From Tribonema minus (taxonomy: Eukaryota; Sar; Xanthophyceae; Tribonematales; Tribonemataceae): a stretch of 64,000 bases of DNA. The notes beneath the pieces were generated by a model. That model ran no database searches. It was not told the DNA's origin and worked only from the letters and a program-made list of their open reading frames with translations. Of the stretch, positions 44,285 to 56,100 are shown piece after piece. A program made the translations under genes and the position numbers. How positions within the stretch are numbered: the first letter of the stretch is position 1; each line of letters starts with the position of its first letter. The DNA is taken from contig JAFCMP010000135.1 of assembly GCA_017506865.1 (NCBI GenBank), forward strand, positions 1,207,170 to 1,271,169, written 5' to 3'.

Positions 44285-47200
44285 CTAGTCATCATCATGG
44301 CGCACCACTGTGTGCTCTGCCACTTGCCTACGCGTCATTCTCCTTGAACCACCAGCCTCACTACTGACCTCTGCAACGCCACTGAGCTTTGCGACAGCCT
44401 GTTGCCCCGTGACTAGCCAGGATTCGTGGGGCACCTCAGCAGCCTGCGTGCATTCCTGATGCTGGTGGGGGTGGAGGGTGTGCTTGTGGATTTTGGCCTT
44501 GTCATCAAGGCCCAGAGGAGGGTATCTGGTAGTCAACACACATGAAGAGGGGCGGGGGGGAAGTTGTTGCGAGGTGAGATTGAGGGTCAAGCTGCTGTAA
44601 TGCTTGCATGCATGGCATTCAGCATCAAACTATCGCTACTGAAGTACATGAAACCAGTGTCTATGATTGAATCAAGCAATTGCCTGCAGGCTGTGCATGA
44701 TGGCAGGAGCAGCATGATGGCAGGAGCTGCACTTACATCACTCTTGCCACGCAGAGTGCCCCTTCAGTTATGCCATCGCCGTTGACGTCCAAAATTTTTG
44801 CGTGATACCAGCCCTTGGCCAAAGTGGGTTTGTTCCAGTAGCACCAGAGCTCCCTCCCAGCCTTCAGGGAGGCCATCAGGTCAGCGCGACCATGCGGCGC
44901 AGGCGCAGCAGTGCCGGATATCTGCAGTCCGCTGCGCTTTTTGCCAGCGCCCGTCTGTTGTCGCTGCACAGCACCGCAGTCACTGTCCACTGCATTGGAA
45001 GCATCCGGCAGTCTTGGTATTTTGACACGCAAGGGCTTGCCAGGAGTGGCGGCAGCACATTGAGGCTCAGTTCCGCGGCTCTGTCGTTGGCTCTCCTCTG
45101 TGCGTGATGAATGGCGGCAAGCGCGCTTAGTGGCAGCAGCAGCGGCATGGGGCGGCGTGGCAGCAGGACTGATATCGCGCTTCCGGCCCCGCCGCTGCTG
45201 TGCAGAGCTACCGCTGTGCAGAGGCGCTGGCACTGGTGGATTGGGAATGGCAGCACTGCAGCTGTCCAGAGCACTCAGTCTGGGGCCACAGATGCCGCCC
45301 TGTCTTCCATGCAGCACGGGCACCTGGCCGCCTTTGATTATGTGCTCAACAGCTCTCATCTGGTTCTGATAGGAGTTCGCCAGGCGTGTGCAGCCGTGAT
45401 CCTGCGGCATCATGCAGTGTGTTGTGCCATGCATCACTGCGGACGACTTCCAAGCTACGATGACACCGTCGCCCACGTTGCTGATGCTGCGCGCATTGCA
45501 GACAAGCAGAGCCGATGCAATGACACAATCAATCCAGGATGGTTGTGCTTGCGATGCATGGCGATGGTGACCGTTTGTTGGATGTGGCTAGCAGCTTCAA
45601 CGCAGATTTACATTGCGATTGCAGAACTGGCAGTTGCATAGAGCGATTGTCGAGCAGCTGACCTGGATAGGTACTGCACCGAGTGTAGTGGCCATCGTAG
45701 CAAGCTTTAAAAAGCATAAACCTGTTGTGGTACTTGAAATGACTTCGGATGAAGCATGTTGTGTTCTCGAGAGGCGCCAATGACATCACTCCAAGATCAT
45801 CGAATGTTGTCTGAGGTACAGCTCGAGATGCAATTGCCTGACGGACAACTCTACTTAAGTGATGCCATATGGCTACGCAGCAAATGCAATGTGACTGAGC
45901 CTTTGTGGTAGGGCAGTGACAAGCATGCAGCACTGTAGACTGTTGTGCCAGCGCAGGATGCACTATTTAGTAGTACATTGTAAGCCGGACTTGGACACTG
46001 CGATGCAGCAAATGCAAATCAAATATTGACGTTTATGACTACGCACTCAGTGTCAGCATGTGAGAGAAACTCGACCCATCAACGTCCACTAAACGTTACA
46101 AGCGGCCTAGGGCTTGACTCTCCACGTCTGCTATGGGTATACAGAAGCCAAGTAACCCATATTACAAAGCAACATACTTCGAGGTACTATATTAGAGGGT
46201 GATTCCTGTTGGAATATGGTGCTGCTTTGCGGGCTAGGATGTCACGCTCTATGTGTTGGCTGTCACAGTGCACTTGAGATTGGCGCTTGACATTGCTGTT
46301 GAAGTAAAGTTTTGTATGCGAGGTGTTCAAGGTCAGCTCCAGATCATTCATCAGGTGACTCAGCGATCCTGAACTGGCACGCGCAGGTTTGCTGTGGATA
46401 GTAATTACTCATCACTCTGCAAACTCCTTCCTTTCCAGTTGCACCATGAAGTGTGCATGTCATCTTCTGGCTGCCTCAATTTGCCTCTGCGCTATGCATT
46501 AGTATGGTCAGCTGTGCGAGCCTGCCCGCATGTTTTTTCCACCATTTCATTGCTGCAGCAAGCCTTAGGGTGACCAAGTACATCTCAGAGGTATGCACTT
46601 TTTTCATGTAGTGCCAGATAAGAATACATGAAAAAATCAGCTGTGACGAGACGGCTGAGCACTCACTCAACGTAGGCGCAATATTCAGACCAGAAGAAGG
46701 AGCCCCCAGTGATGCAGCCGGGATACTTGCAGTCTTTGTGGTGAACGGTGGTCCAGTGGGCGATGGAAAACCTGCAAGGCACAGCACAAGAGCGCAATGA
46801 TCAGCAAATCCCTTAGTCATTGAAACTCTGGCCGCATGGTCACGTGCATGCAGCCATAATTACCACATGTGGACGTGCTCAGATTGAACTCGTGCAGAAG
46901 GCGCGGACGCGGGAGCCGCGGCGGTCGTTCGCCCGTCGCCCGTCCTCCCGCGGATCGCAGCGTCGGCGCAGCCGCGCTGCGCGAAGTCCAACCTCCGCAC
47001 CGAGGCGGTCTTGTCCGTCATGTACACGTCGGTCGCGATCTGTGGGCTGTTGAGACAGCTGCAGTGGCCATGCTGACTATGTAATGTGGTGCCAGTTCTC
47101 TTGCACTCATGTACCGTCCTTTCAAATTGAGGCCATCCTATAGTCAAGCCTGAAGAATACTTGGCACGGTCAAAGCAGGAGGGCAAAACAGTGTCGGATG

Positions 47201-50200
47201 CTGTACAGGTTCTCATACACTCTGCTGTCATCACCAGGATACCCTGAATCTTAACGAAATTTGTACTATGTCCTGCTGAAGTACCCATGAGTTACCAAGT
47301 AATACATCCAATAACTTCAAAGTGTTGCGCAGAGCACACTGACAAGTGCAATGGTAGAACCTGCCTGGTCTCATGCTCAACACTACAACTTCAAGTTCCA
47401 CAGCTGTAATGCACCTACAATATTCCTGAGATTCATATGGGTTTATAGGGCAACACTCACACACGACAGGCACCAGGTCCCAAGTTCATGTCTTTTGTAG
47501 TTGCGTGGTGCAATACAGTGCTTGACACATGCACACTTTGGGTGTAGCGATCGTGGTCTCGAGCAAATGAGTGCAGCAGCCTGCTGAACTGGCTTGTGCA
47601 ACCACAGAAGCCTTCATTATGATGCTCCAAACCAGGTACACCATCGCCAAATTCTTGAAGTGCACGAGTACAACCAGGAAATGAGCGCAATTACTCTTCG
47701 TGCAATAAAAAGGTGGCAACATCTGTCCTCCCCGGGGCCCTACTCATTTCGGGTCCGGCCTACTCTGGTGACCAAAACAGCCTTGCCTGGTGGACGTGCC
47801 CTTCACTACTGTACAAGAGGCTCCATCCCCTTTTCTGAAAATGTAATTCATGTGCATAGTACAAGAATAAACGTTTTCTGATGAAGAAACAAGCCAGAAA
47901 ATGATGCAACTTACTCGTTGCTGTCTTTGTCAATATGCTCAGCAGCTGCGAAGTTCTTGGTGATCTGGCCGTTGATGTATGGATCCTTGTCCGTCACTCC
48001 GAGCGCGGCAGCAGCAGCAGGCCCTGCCGACTTCCGAAACTTGTCGCAGTCGTCCTCCATGACGAGACCAATGTGCTCCCAGAGTGCACCCAGCAGTTCA
48101 CGGCGGCAAGCCATCAGCTGCGCAGAGTTGATGGTTGGCAGATGTGCACTGGTCAACTTAATCGAAAGCAAGCAACTACAGGTGGTGGCTCACAGGCTCC
48201 AGGTATTGCGATCCATTATGTGTATATGCTTTGAGGCTTACGCAAAGGACAGTGTGACAGAGTGATACGCACACCGTTGTGAATCAGCAGCAACTGCAGA
48301 CTGACTCAGATACTAGTGCTGCATGGAGCCTCGGGCTGTTGCACGAGCCCTCAAGGCAGTGGTAGCAAAAGGATGAAGCTGTGAGCTCTGCTGCATATCC
48401 TTACAGGCTTCACATACGCTGGACTACTGTCAAAGAATAAGCTGCATAACAGCAATACAATCCTCAAGCTAGGTCAACGCCGGCCCACATGCACACCACA
48501 ACAGGGCCTCGCCATGCTTGCAATGCAAGCGAACGGCGGGGTGCTGTCAACACATAGGCTAGGATGGTCGGAACAGGCTTGAAGCTTGCAAATCCAGTGT
48601 TTCGCGAAGCTACTCCAACCTTGTATTGTCATGCTTTTCCGAGTTGGGATGGAACAACTGCAAGCTTGTGCTACCCTTATTGTTCAGGCATGCTCATAAA
48701 CATACTTAGCCTGCATGTGTGCTCATACTCACATGTCGGGCTGCAATGATGCCACATCTTGCTCACACCTGACACTGTTTATTTCATGCATACACAACAC
48801 GCAATGGTCACCAACCGTGAACTCTCCATCTGCTGGTCTGTCACACGGTGCTGCTGTCTGCATCTCCGTGTGAAATGTTAACTCTATACCATTCTCATTG
48901 CCAGATTATCATGTTTGCATGCACAGGCCTGCACCATGTGCCTCCAGGCATTGATGCTGAAGGTCGCTGGCAGAGGGCACAATTTATTAAGCCACAAGCA
49001 GGCACAGATGTCCATGCACGTGTATCTGAATACTGAAGCGTCCGCCGATGTCAGCATCCTCATAGTGCGCACGCTGCTAAAGTGGACCTCCACGAGGTGG
49101 TGGCCAAGCCAAATGCTCATGCTGTTTATGTGAACATGCGAGGACTTGGTGCTAGGTGACTTGCGCTGATGTGCGCCAGCGCTTACTGATCGACCTATGC
49201 CACATGAGCGGCATGGAATAGACTGTCACCTTCGCTGTATGTTCTGGATCGCCAGCATATGGTCCCAGCTTGCCGTTGCACACCCTGACTCCATCCGCAC
49301 CATACATCCCTCCTGATCTCTTACTGCGGCCCTTGGCTGCACACGCGAAAAAGGCCAACATTTGCTGAGGCTACGTGGCATGCGTGCCCAAGTTTACAAA
49401 AGCAAATGAAGAGATGTGCCACCCAATGATATATATATATATATTTCTGCAGTGTTTGGCCCCCACATGGCTCATGTTCATGTGGTTGCGAGGCATAGTC
49501 AAAGCTGTTAGGAGAACAAGTGCTCCCGCATTGTAGACATTGAAGTGGCCGCCACTTGTCCACATTGCCACTTGCCATGCTTTACACAACATTTATAGGC
49601 TCAACACAAGTGCCAAAACAGCCACTTCATGATCACAAAGGCGTACATTGCTTCATGCGCACAGTACATATTTGAAGCACCCCATACTCCAGCGGCGCAT
49701 GCCATTCAGCATTGAACAAAATCTACCCAAGGCACAACGCAAACGGATTCAACGCACCATGATTGGTCCGGCAGCAGTCCTTGCCCTCCCCTGTTGCAGC
49801 AATTGTTGGTGCATGTTTCGCCAAGAGCTCCGTAAATTCCGCCACGCGCAACACCACGCCGAAGACTTCATCTGTGTCGTCGTCCATGAGTATGGTATTT
49901 GGAGTCACTGTCGTCCAATCTTTGATCTGGGCATCATAAAGAATTTTCGCTTCTCTTTGCGAGTTGAAGAGAGGAGCTTGCCGCCGGAAACGCGTTGTGT
50001 TGAACTTGACATGAGAGCAGACGCCCGGGCTGGCTTGGGGTGCAGCTGCGCAGGAGTCGCTTCGCAAGGCTGCTGCTGACGGTGTTGATGGAGGCTCGCC
50101 TATGGGTGAAGCTGATGCTGCCGGAGTGGCTGATGTTGGTGCCACTTGCGCAGCAGCAATACCAGCTGATTCTGGTGATGCAGCTGATGCTGCTGATGAC

Positions 50201-50541
50201 GATGATGCGGCAAAGGTTGGTGCTGCTGTTTGCAATGCTGCTGCGCAAAGTTGGGGTGTGACTGCTGATGGCGGCGGTACCGGAATTGCTGCGACTGCTC
50301 CCAGCGTTGCTGTTGGTGGCACTGGTGGAATTGATGGCACCGGAGTTGGTGGTGCCTGCGGCTGCGTCAGAGACCCGCCGTCATATGTGGCCAGGGCGGC
50401 AGGTATGGCCAGAAGGCTTGATACAGGCTGGTGAGCACCTTCGTCCTGGAGCACCAGCGTTGGACGAGCGATGTCATCGTTCACCAAGGATGCAGGCACG
50501 GGCAACGCTGCCTCAACAGCGGTGGCAGGAAAGGCTTCCAT
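44285..50541 (-). CDS. Unrecognised protein with Cys/His-rich block and Tudor/Agenet-like end, eight exons
   Basis: Exons (minus): 50541-49758, 49336-49230, 48117-47915, 47046-46864, 46771-46667, 45721-45663, 45232-44737, 44525-44285 (TAG). Phases close to 725 residues. The N-terminus is Pro/Ala/Ser-rich, then an ordered part (KFNTTRFRRQAPLFNSQ ... DDDTDEVFGVVLRVAEFTEL). Middle exons give WEHIGLVMEDDCDKF and a Cys/His-rich block (HWTTVHHKDCKYPGC, FFWSEYCAYVEF, ACYDGHYTRCSTYP) that could bind zinc. After a basic disordered stretch (AQQRRGRKRD) comes ELWCYWNKPTLAKGWYHAKI, which has the aromatic-rich look of a Tudor/Agenet barrel. The 59-nt exon and the 45232 acceptor are the weakest choices; an extra exon between 49230 and 48117 is possible. 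Chromatin association is inference. Confidence 0.68.
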
Positions 50542-50756
50542 GTTGCAAAGCAGGCCTCTCCGTGTAATATTTGCACACACTACATCAGCATCTTGGCGCC
50601 TGAGTGCAGCGTGCCTGCACCGGTGTGAAGCACACCTTGTCGGGAATCTGTGACAGCTGCTTACACGCCTTGCTGTGCCTGGGATAGCGCTGTGCACAGC
50701 TTCAGGTGCTCTCACATCTGCCTCGTGGTTCAATTTTTTTCCCGCCTTGAAGTTGG

Positions 50757-52642
50757 TGATCGTCACCTACCGCCGGCGCGCCCTCGTGGGCCGGCGGCGT
50801 AAGACCCGCCGATGGGTCCTGCGCCAGCGCGGCCACGGCCGCTAGCGTGATGGCGTCGAAGCGCCGTAGCTCCTCGTGCGTGAGGGACGGCGCCGTGTTG
50901 CGCGCGACATGCCCTGCGCGGGCGGGGACGGCAAGACGCAGAATGGAGAAGGCAGCTTGCACATCCTCCATCTGCACCAGCTCCGCCACCAGGCGGTCGG
51001 TGCCGGCATGCCGGGGGCACGAAGGGTCGCTGCCACGTGGGCGCGCACGAAGTCCTCGGTGCCGACCGGCACCCCCATCAGCGTGATGCTGTTGTCAATG
51101 CGGCGGTCGCGGCGGCGGCGGCGCCACCCTCTCTATGGGCGGCGGCAGTGGCATGGATACGCGGCGCCGACTGGGGTGGCGAGGTCCCAGTGACGCTACC
51201 AGCACATCAGCAGGTACACGTGCATCTGCGGCTGGGGAGCGGTGGCTTTGGCGTGCTGGGCGCGGCGCCGCGTGCATGTGCCGCATTTGCTGCACGTACC
51301 CTCCAGTGCATGGGACCGGCACTGGCGGCGTTTCCAGTCGCGGCACGCAGCCGCGTCCTGGAGCACGCCCGCTACGGCTTCACCTTCACACAAATAGCTA
51401 CCTGCCTGCAGCAGCTGCGCAGCAGCAGCGATGACGCCGCAGCGGCCCTTGCACTGCTCCTGCCCTCGGTCTGGTACCAGGACTGGCGCCAGGACGACGG
51501 CGCATGGCGGGCGCTGCGCGATCTGCTGCAATGGGCAGGCGGAGGTGCGGGGCTGGGCATGCGTACTCGCGCCGGCGCGCGCCGCGCTGCGCCAGCGGTG
51601 GCGCGCGAGCCAGGCTCAGCCCAGGCCCCGCCGGCTGCCGTGCTGCCGCGGCGTCAAGCGGCGCTATTGCGGGTGCGAGACGCAGCGCTCGCCGCCACGC
51701 AGCTGCGCCGGCTTGAAGCAGCAAATGCGTTGGAAGCAGTCGCGGCGTGGCGTAGCGGCGCCTCTAAGGGGGCCATGGGTTTCTTGGCGCAATTGCCGAG
51801 CACTGACCCAGCGGAGACCATGTCGCTGCCAGAATTCCGCGAGACGCTGCGGCGCCACCTGGGCATGGAGCGCCCCGCCCCCGCTGCGGTGCGGTGCCCC
51901 AAGTGCCATAAACCAGTGGACACAGGCGCCCACCTGCGCCGCTGCACACAAGGGCTTAACGTCACGCAACACAACTTGCTCGCAGACGCGCTCTTTCAGC
52001 TGCTCAAGCAGGCGGCCCACCTCCGCGGTCTCGACCGGGACACCCTTGCCCCCTTCCGCCACTACACGGCGCGCCACGGGTCCAACAAGTTTATGGACAT
52101 CGTCTTCGGCAGCAACTAGATTTGCCTTCCAGTCCCTAGAGTGCAGCCGAGCGCAGACGCGGTAGCGGCAGGCCGGTGCACTAAACTGCGCGGCGGCTTT
52201 GAAGTAGCTTAACAATTGTTGCATAGACGTCACCATACATGAAAGCTCATGCCCCTCCCGCCTCCGTCAGGCTCAGGGGGGCGCGCGCGATGTGCAGCGC
52301 GTGCTTGAATCGGCTTTGCAGGAAAAGATAGACACATGCGTAGTCTCAGGGGCCCTGGACCCCACTACACACACCCTATTTTCCGCAGCCTTTGACCACT
52401 TCGGCGCTATGTCACGCGACAGCCAAGCGCTGCTACATGCACTCGCCGAGCAGAGCTCGCAGGGCAGCTACAATCTCGCGCAGCGCGTTGCCTTCTGGCG
52501 CCGCCGCACCTCCCTCGCGCTACAGCGCGCGCTCACACGTGTCGTGAACGACAACTGGAACGCAGTCATTGCCCCCCTGATGCGACTGTTGCAAGTGCCG
52601 CGGCCCTCGCCGGCCAGCGCCGAGCCGCCGGCCCCTCCGTAG
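50757..52642 (+). mobile_element. Degenerate non-LTR retrotransposon with inverted 5' part
   Basis: Plus strand 51110-52119 encodes the C-terminal half of a LINE-type polyprotein: a thumb-like segment, then MSLPEFRETLRRHLGMERP, a CCHC motif (CPKCHKPVDTGAHLRRC) followed by QHNLLADALFQLL and MDIVFG, the pattern of a restriction-like endonuclease domain. 52262-52642 continues the same protein in another frame (YNLAQRVAFWRRRTSLALQR) with decay between. Minus strand 51110-50757 encodes the part that belongs just upstream: ITLMGVPVGTEDFVRAHVA ... DVQAAFSILRLAVPARAGHVA. The two halves meet head to head near 51110. The element is truncated, frameshifted and inactive. Confidence 0.75.
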
Positions 52643-53159
52643 ATTATTGCAAGCCCGATTTATCGTGTGCTCAGCCCATGCGGTCCAGGACATAATATAC
52701 AACTTCACTTCAGGTCGGGTTATGTTCTTAGTTTGAGGCGCGTTGGGAGGGTTTTGGCGAGTGAAGCAGACATTGAGAGGAAGTACTGTTTCATGTTTCA
52801 TGTGTGAGTGGTCTCCACAACAGTACTACAACTGCACGGGCACCAATTTAACCCCCCCCCCCCCCCTCCTTTGCTGGTTTGGCCTCCTTTGCCCACATGC
52901 TCAGGCTGCAACCAGAAACCTCTGCAGTGACAACACAATTGGCAATAAGTCATTACGTTCAATTATGAAATAGCTGGTAGCAATGGGTGTACACACAAAC
53001 ATGGATCAAAGCACAAAAATCAATTTCATGGCATGGCATGAAACTCTCCTCACATGATGCTTGATCAAGGGTTGAGGTATCCATAGTCATTGTGGGTTGA
53101 GCAACAACACTGAGGTTGTGACCATTTGAAACTGTGCAGCTGCGACACGCGCTTGCTGG
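52643..53159. other. Spacer with poly-C tract
   Basis: No gene supported. It holds a run of about 16 C at 52851-52866 and the presumed 3' end of the retrotransposon fragment, whose exact border I could not place: no clear A-rich tail or target duplication was found. Confidence 0.5.
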
Positions 53160-56100
53160 TCAACTGCTTGTGAATAGCCAGGGTTCAATGCTGCGGTCCA
53201 GCAAAAGCTGCCATGTGCCGATGGCAGACTTCTTGAGCAACAACCTGCGCACCAGCTGCGCAACCGTGTCCTCCAGGAGGGCGCCTGTCAGGAGGTGTGG
53301 CTTGTTGCCAACCTGCAGGACAAAAGTACGACACGAGTATGGGGTGCAAGTCAGGTACTGGCGACAAAACTGCTGTGCTGCATGGGAAAAACGATGCGGC
53401 GACTTCGTACAGTGCGGTGGTTTATGCTGGCAAACCAGCAGACGACAGTACGGAGTAGAGCAGCAGGAATGCCATAGCTGTGAGTCTATCAATAAGAGCA
53501 GTAGAATGCTTGCAAGGACACCTGCACAGCCACCCTGTCACAGAGCGAATGGGTGTCTTTCATATTTCACACATTGAACTGCTTCCAGGGGCACTGCTTA
53601 TGATGCAAGCAAAGTGCTGCATCTGTGCTTGTGTCAGGTTGTTCAAGGCCAGTACTTAGACCTGTTCAGATGCAGACCTTGAATAAGTGCAACATCTACC
53701 CTTCTGCGGCCCCTGTGTCATCAGGCAGACTTGAACTAGCATGTGATTGCATCAGTATGGTAACATGAGCTTATGGCGGAAGTTGAACATACCTGTCGTA
53801 TAAGCTCTGTGCCGCTGGTGTGCAGTGTACTGGTGGCGCAGGTATCAGCGCAATACGCCTGTGAAGGGCAACAGCGGCATAAGACGGCAGCCATGAGAAG
53901 CTGCAATGTCCGGCCCGCATGACCTGCAACCCTCGACAGTGGGCGGACGTGCGAAGCATATACCACAGGTATTTGCAACGTTGAAGCGCATGCAATCCCT
54001 GTCCTCATCTGACTGCATCCTCGTGTTGCATTACCTCAACTCCTTCTTGTGGGTTGGACATTTTTGGAGTTATGGTCGTACTCACCAGTGCCTCTCACCT
54101 GCACTTCTGCAAAGGGTCAAGCTTTTGCCAAGAAAGTTTGTCCACACGACTTGGACAAAGTCAACAGGGAGCTTACTTGGCGAGCATGCGTGGCTTTAGC
54201 AAAGAACAAGGAGCAGTGACTGCAGTACCAGCATATATCAACAACGTGCCTGCCAGATGAGCCCGCCGTTTGCGCCTTCAGGAACGGGCCTGCCTGAGCT
54301 CTGCTTGACCGTGAGTAGCACTCGAAGGCCGTTGAGGCCAATGACACGCTGCAACACAGGTGCACCGAAGCCGTTCGTGGACTCCCCGGGCGCAAACATC
54401 TGGAGTACAGGCAGGCAGTGAGACAAAGCAGCGGAAGAAGAAGAATGTCCAAATCTTGTCGAGTCAAGATATGTGTCGTGTGCCTGCAATTGCTTCAACT
54501 TTGATAGGTGCAGCTGATACACTGCCAGGATACGTGTGATTTAGAGGCAACAAGATGGGCATATCAACATGACATAACTGTTGCAACGAAAAATGTGGTC
54601 CGGCATAAAATGACCACCTTCTTCCAAGCCAGCGTCACAATTATATTCCCCAGCGTGGTGCTGCAAGCATCATAAAGCTTTTGGTGCCAGCATATGGCTG
54701 CCTTTATTGGCATCATGGCAGGGTCAGACTTTCATGTGGTTGGTTCCATCAGCCACTCCCTCCCCCCAAAATTTTCATTTTCGTTCCTCATGGCTTCGCT
54801 GCCGGAACTCAAGATGCGTACACACATACTCTCATTCACTGCCATCATTGCAAAAGTGAACGTAATGCAATCAACACCATTTTGTTAGGTAATTCAGCAG
54901 TGCAGCGGTCATGCTGCGGCAGAAGCTTGAATGTGCATGCAGCTGTGAACTGTTGCTGGTGCAGAGAGTGACGTCTGCTTACCTCTGGTTGCCCACGCGT
55001 TGTATTCAAAGGATCAGGTAGCGTGTCTTGCGCATCCAACTCGTTGTACGCAGCCAGCCACGGCTTCTCAGACCAGTTTTGCCGGAGCTGCAGCTTGATT
55101 TCCCTGCAAGTTCATCATCCACAACAGCAGCAGGATAGGCAGCCTTGAGTGCCCGTGCAAAATCTCCGTATCCTGGCAGCACTTGTGCTGTTGACGTCTG
55201 TCAGTGGCTTAGGCAGGCTTCTGATGCAGATTAATTGGGGTCAGTAAGGTATGGCAACACAGCTTTCTGCAGCGGCGCCGGGCAAGCACATCCTGCAAGA
55301 CGCGATGCAGCTTTACTGAAAGTGTGTGCATCGCATCTCACCTTGGTCCTGTGCTACTCAAAGGAAATGCAGCAATCAACACGTGAAGCAGTTAGCAGCA
55401 GCTCAGCTCCAGCTTGCAGGCATCAACAGCTCAAGCTCCTGCAATTTGCACTGATGCATGGCAATTGCCGTACGCTACTAAACGATCAGCAGCCCAGCTG
55501 CGCTTCATTGTCCTTCTCACCTTGTGGCATGCTCATGTTTTCCCACAGGCTTGGCTCCGCTCTCATCCAATGCCACGACCTCTACGAGCAGACCTCTACA
55601 AAACCTTCTGACGGCAGCTTCGCGTGCGGCGCCAGCAGGCAGTGACATGATGTCAGGCACTCCAGGTGGGCACCCAGCTTTAGGTGCCCCTGCTGCATTT
55701 ACATGGGCTCCGATGAGGGATCCAATGGTGGCCTCTGCAGCGCGGCCCAGCTTCGGCAGGTAGATGCTGAGGCAGACTTCCGCTCCACTGCTACTGTGGT
55801 TAGCCGCACCGCTGCTGCTGTTGCTGCTGCCGCTGGGAGCGCACGCGTCACCGGCTCCACTGTCAGCGCCGCCATGGACGACTTGCTCGCCGCTTCTGCC
55901 ACCAGTGATAGCATGGCTGTGGTCCGCTGCAATGTGCCTGCTGCCTGCTTTGCTGCTGGTGTTGCTGCCACTGGTGACACTCCCAGCACCATCAACTGTG
56001 CTGCCTTCCGTGAAAGCAGTTACCACAGCATCCCAGCCGTCAACACGGGCGCTGAATTGCGCAGCGATGACGGCACCGGGGGCTCGCGCGCGGGCCAGAG

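Noticed and set aside
48884-49120. Possible extra exon in the 44.3-50.5 kb gene
   Set aside because: Acceptors available give early stops or lack a good donor; flanking exons already join in phase.
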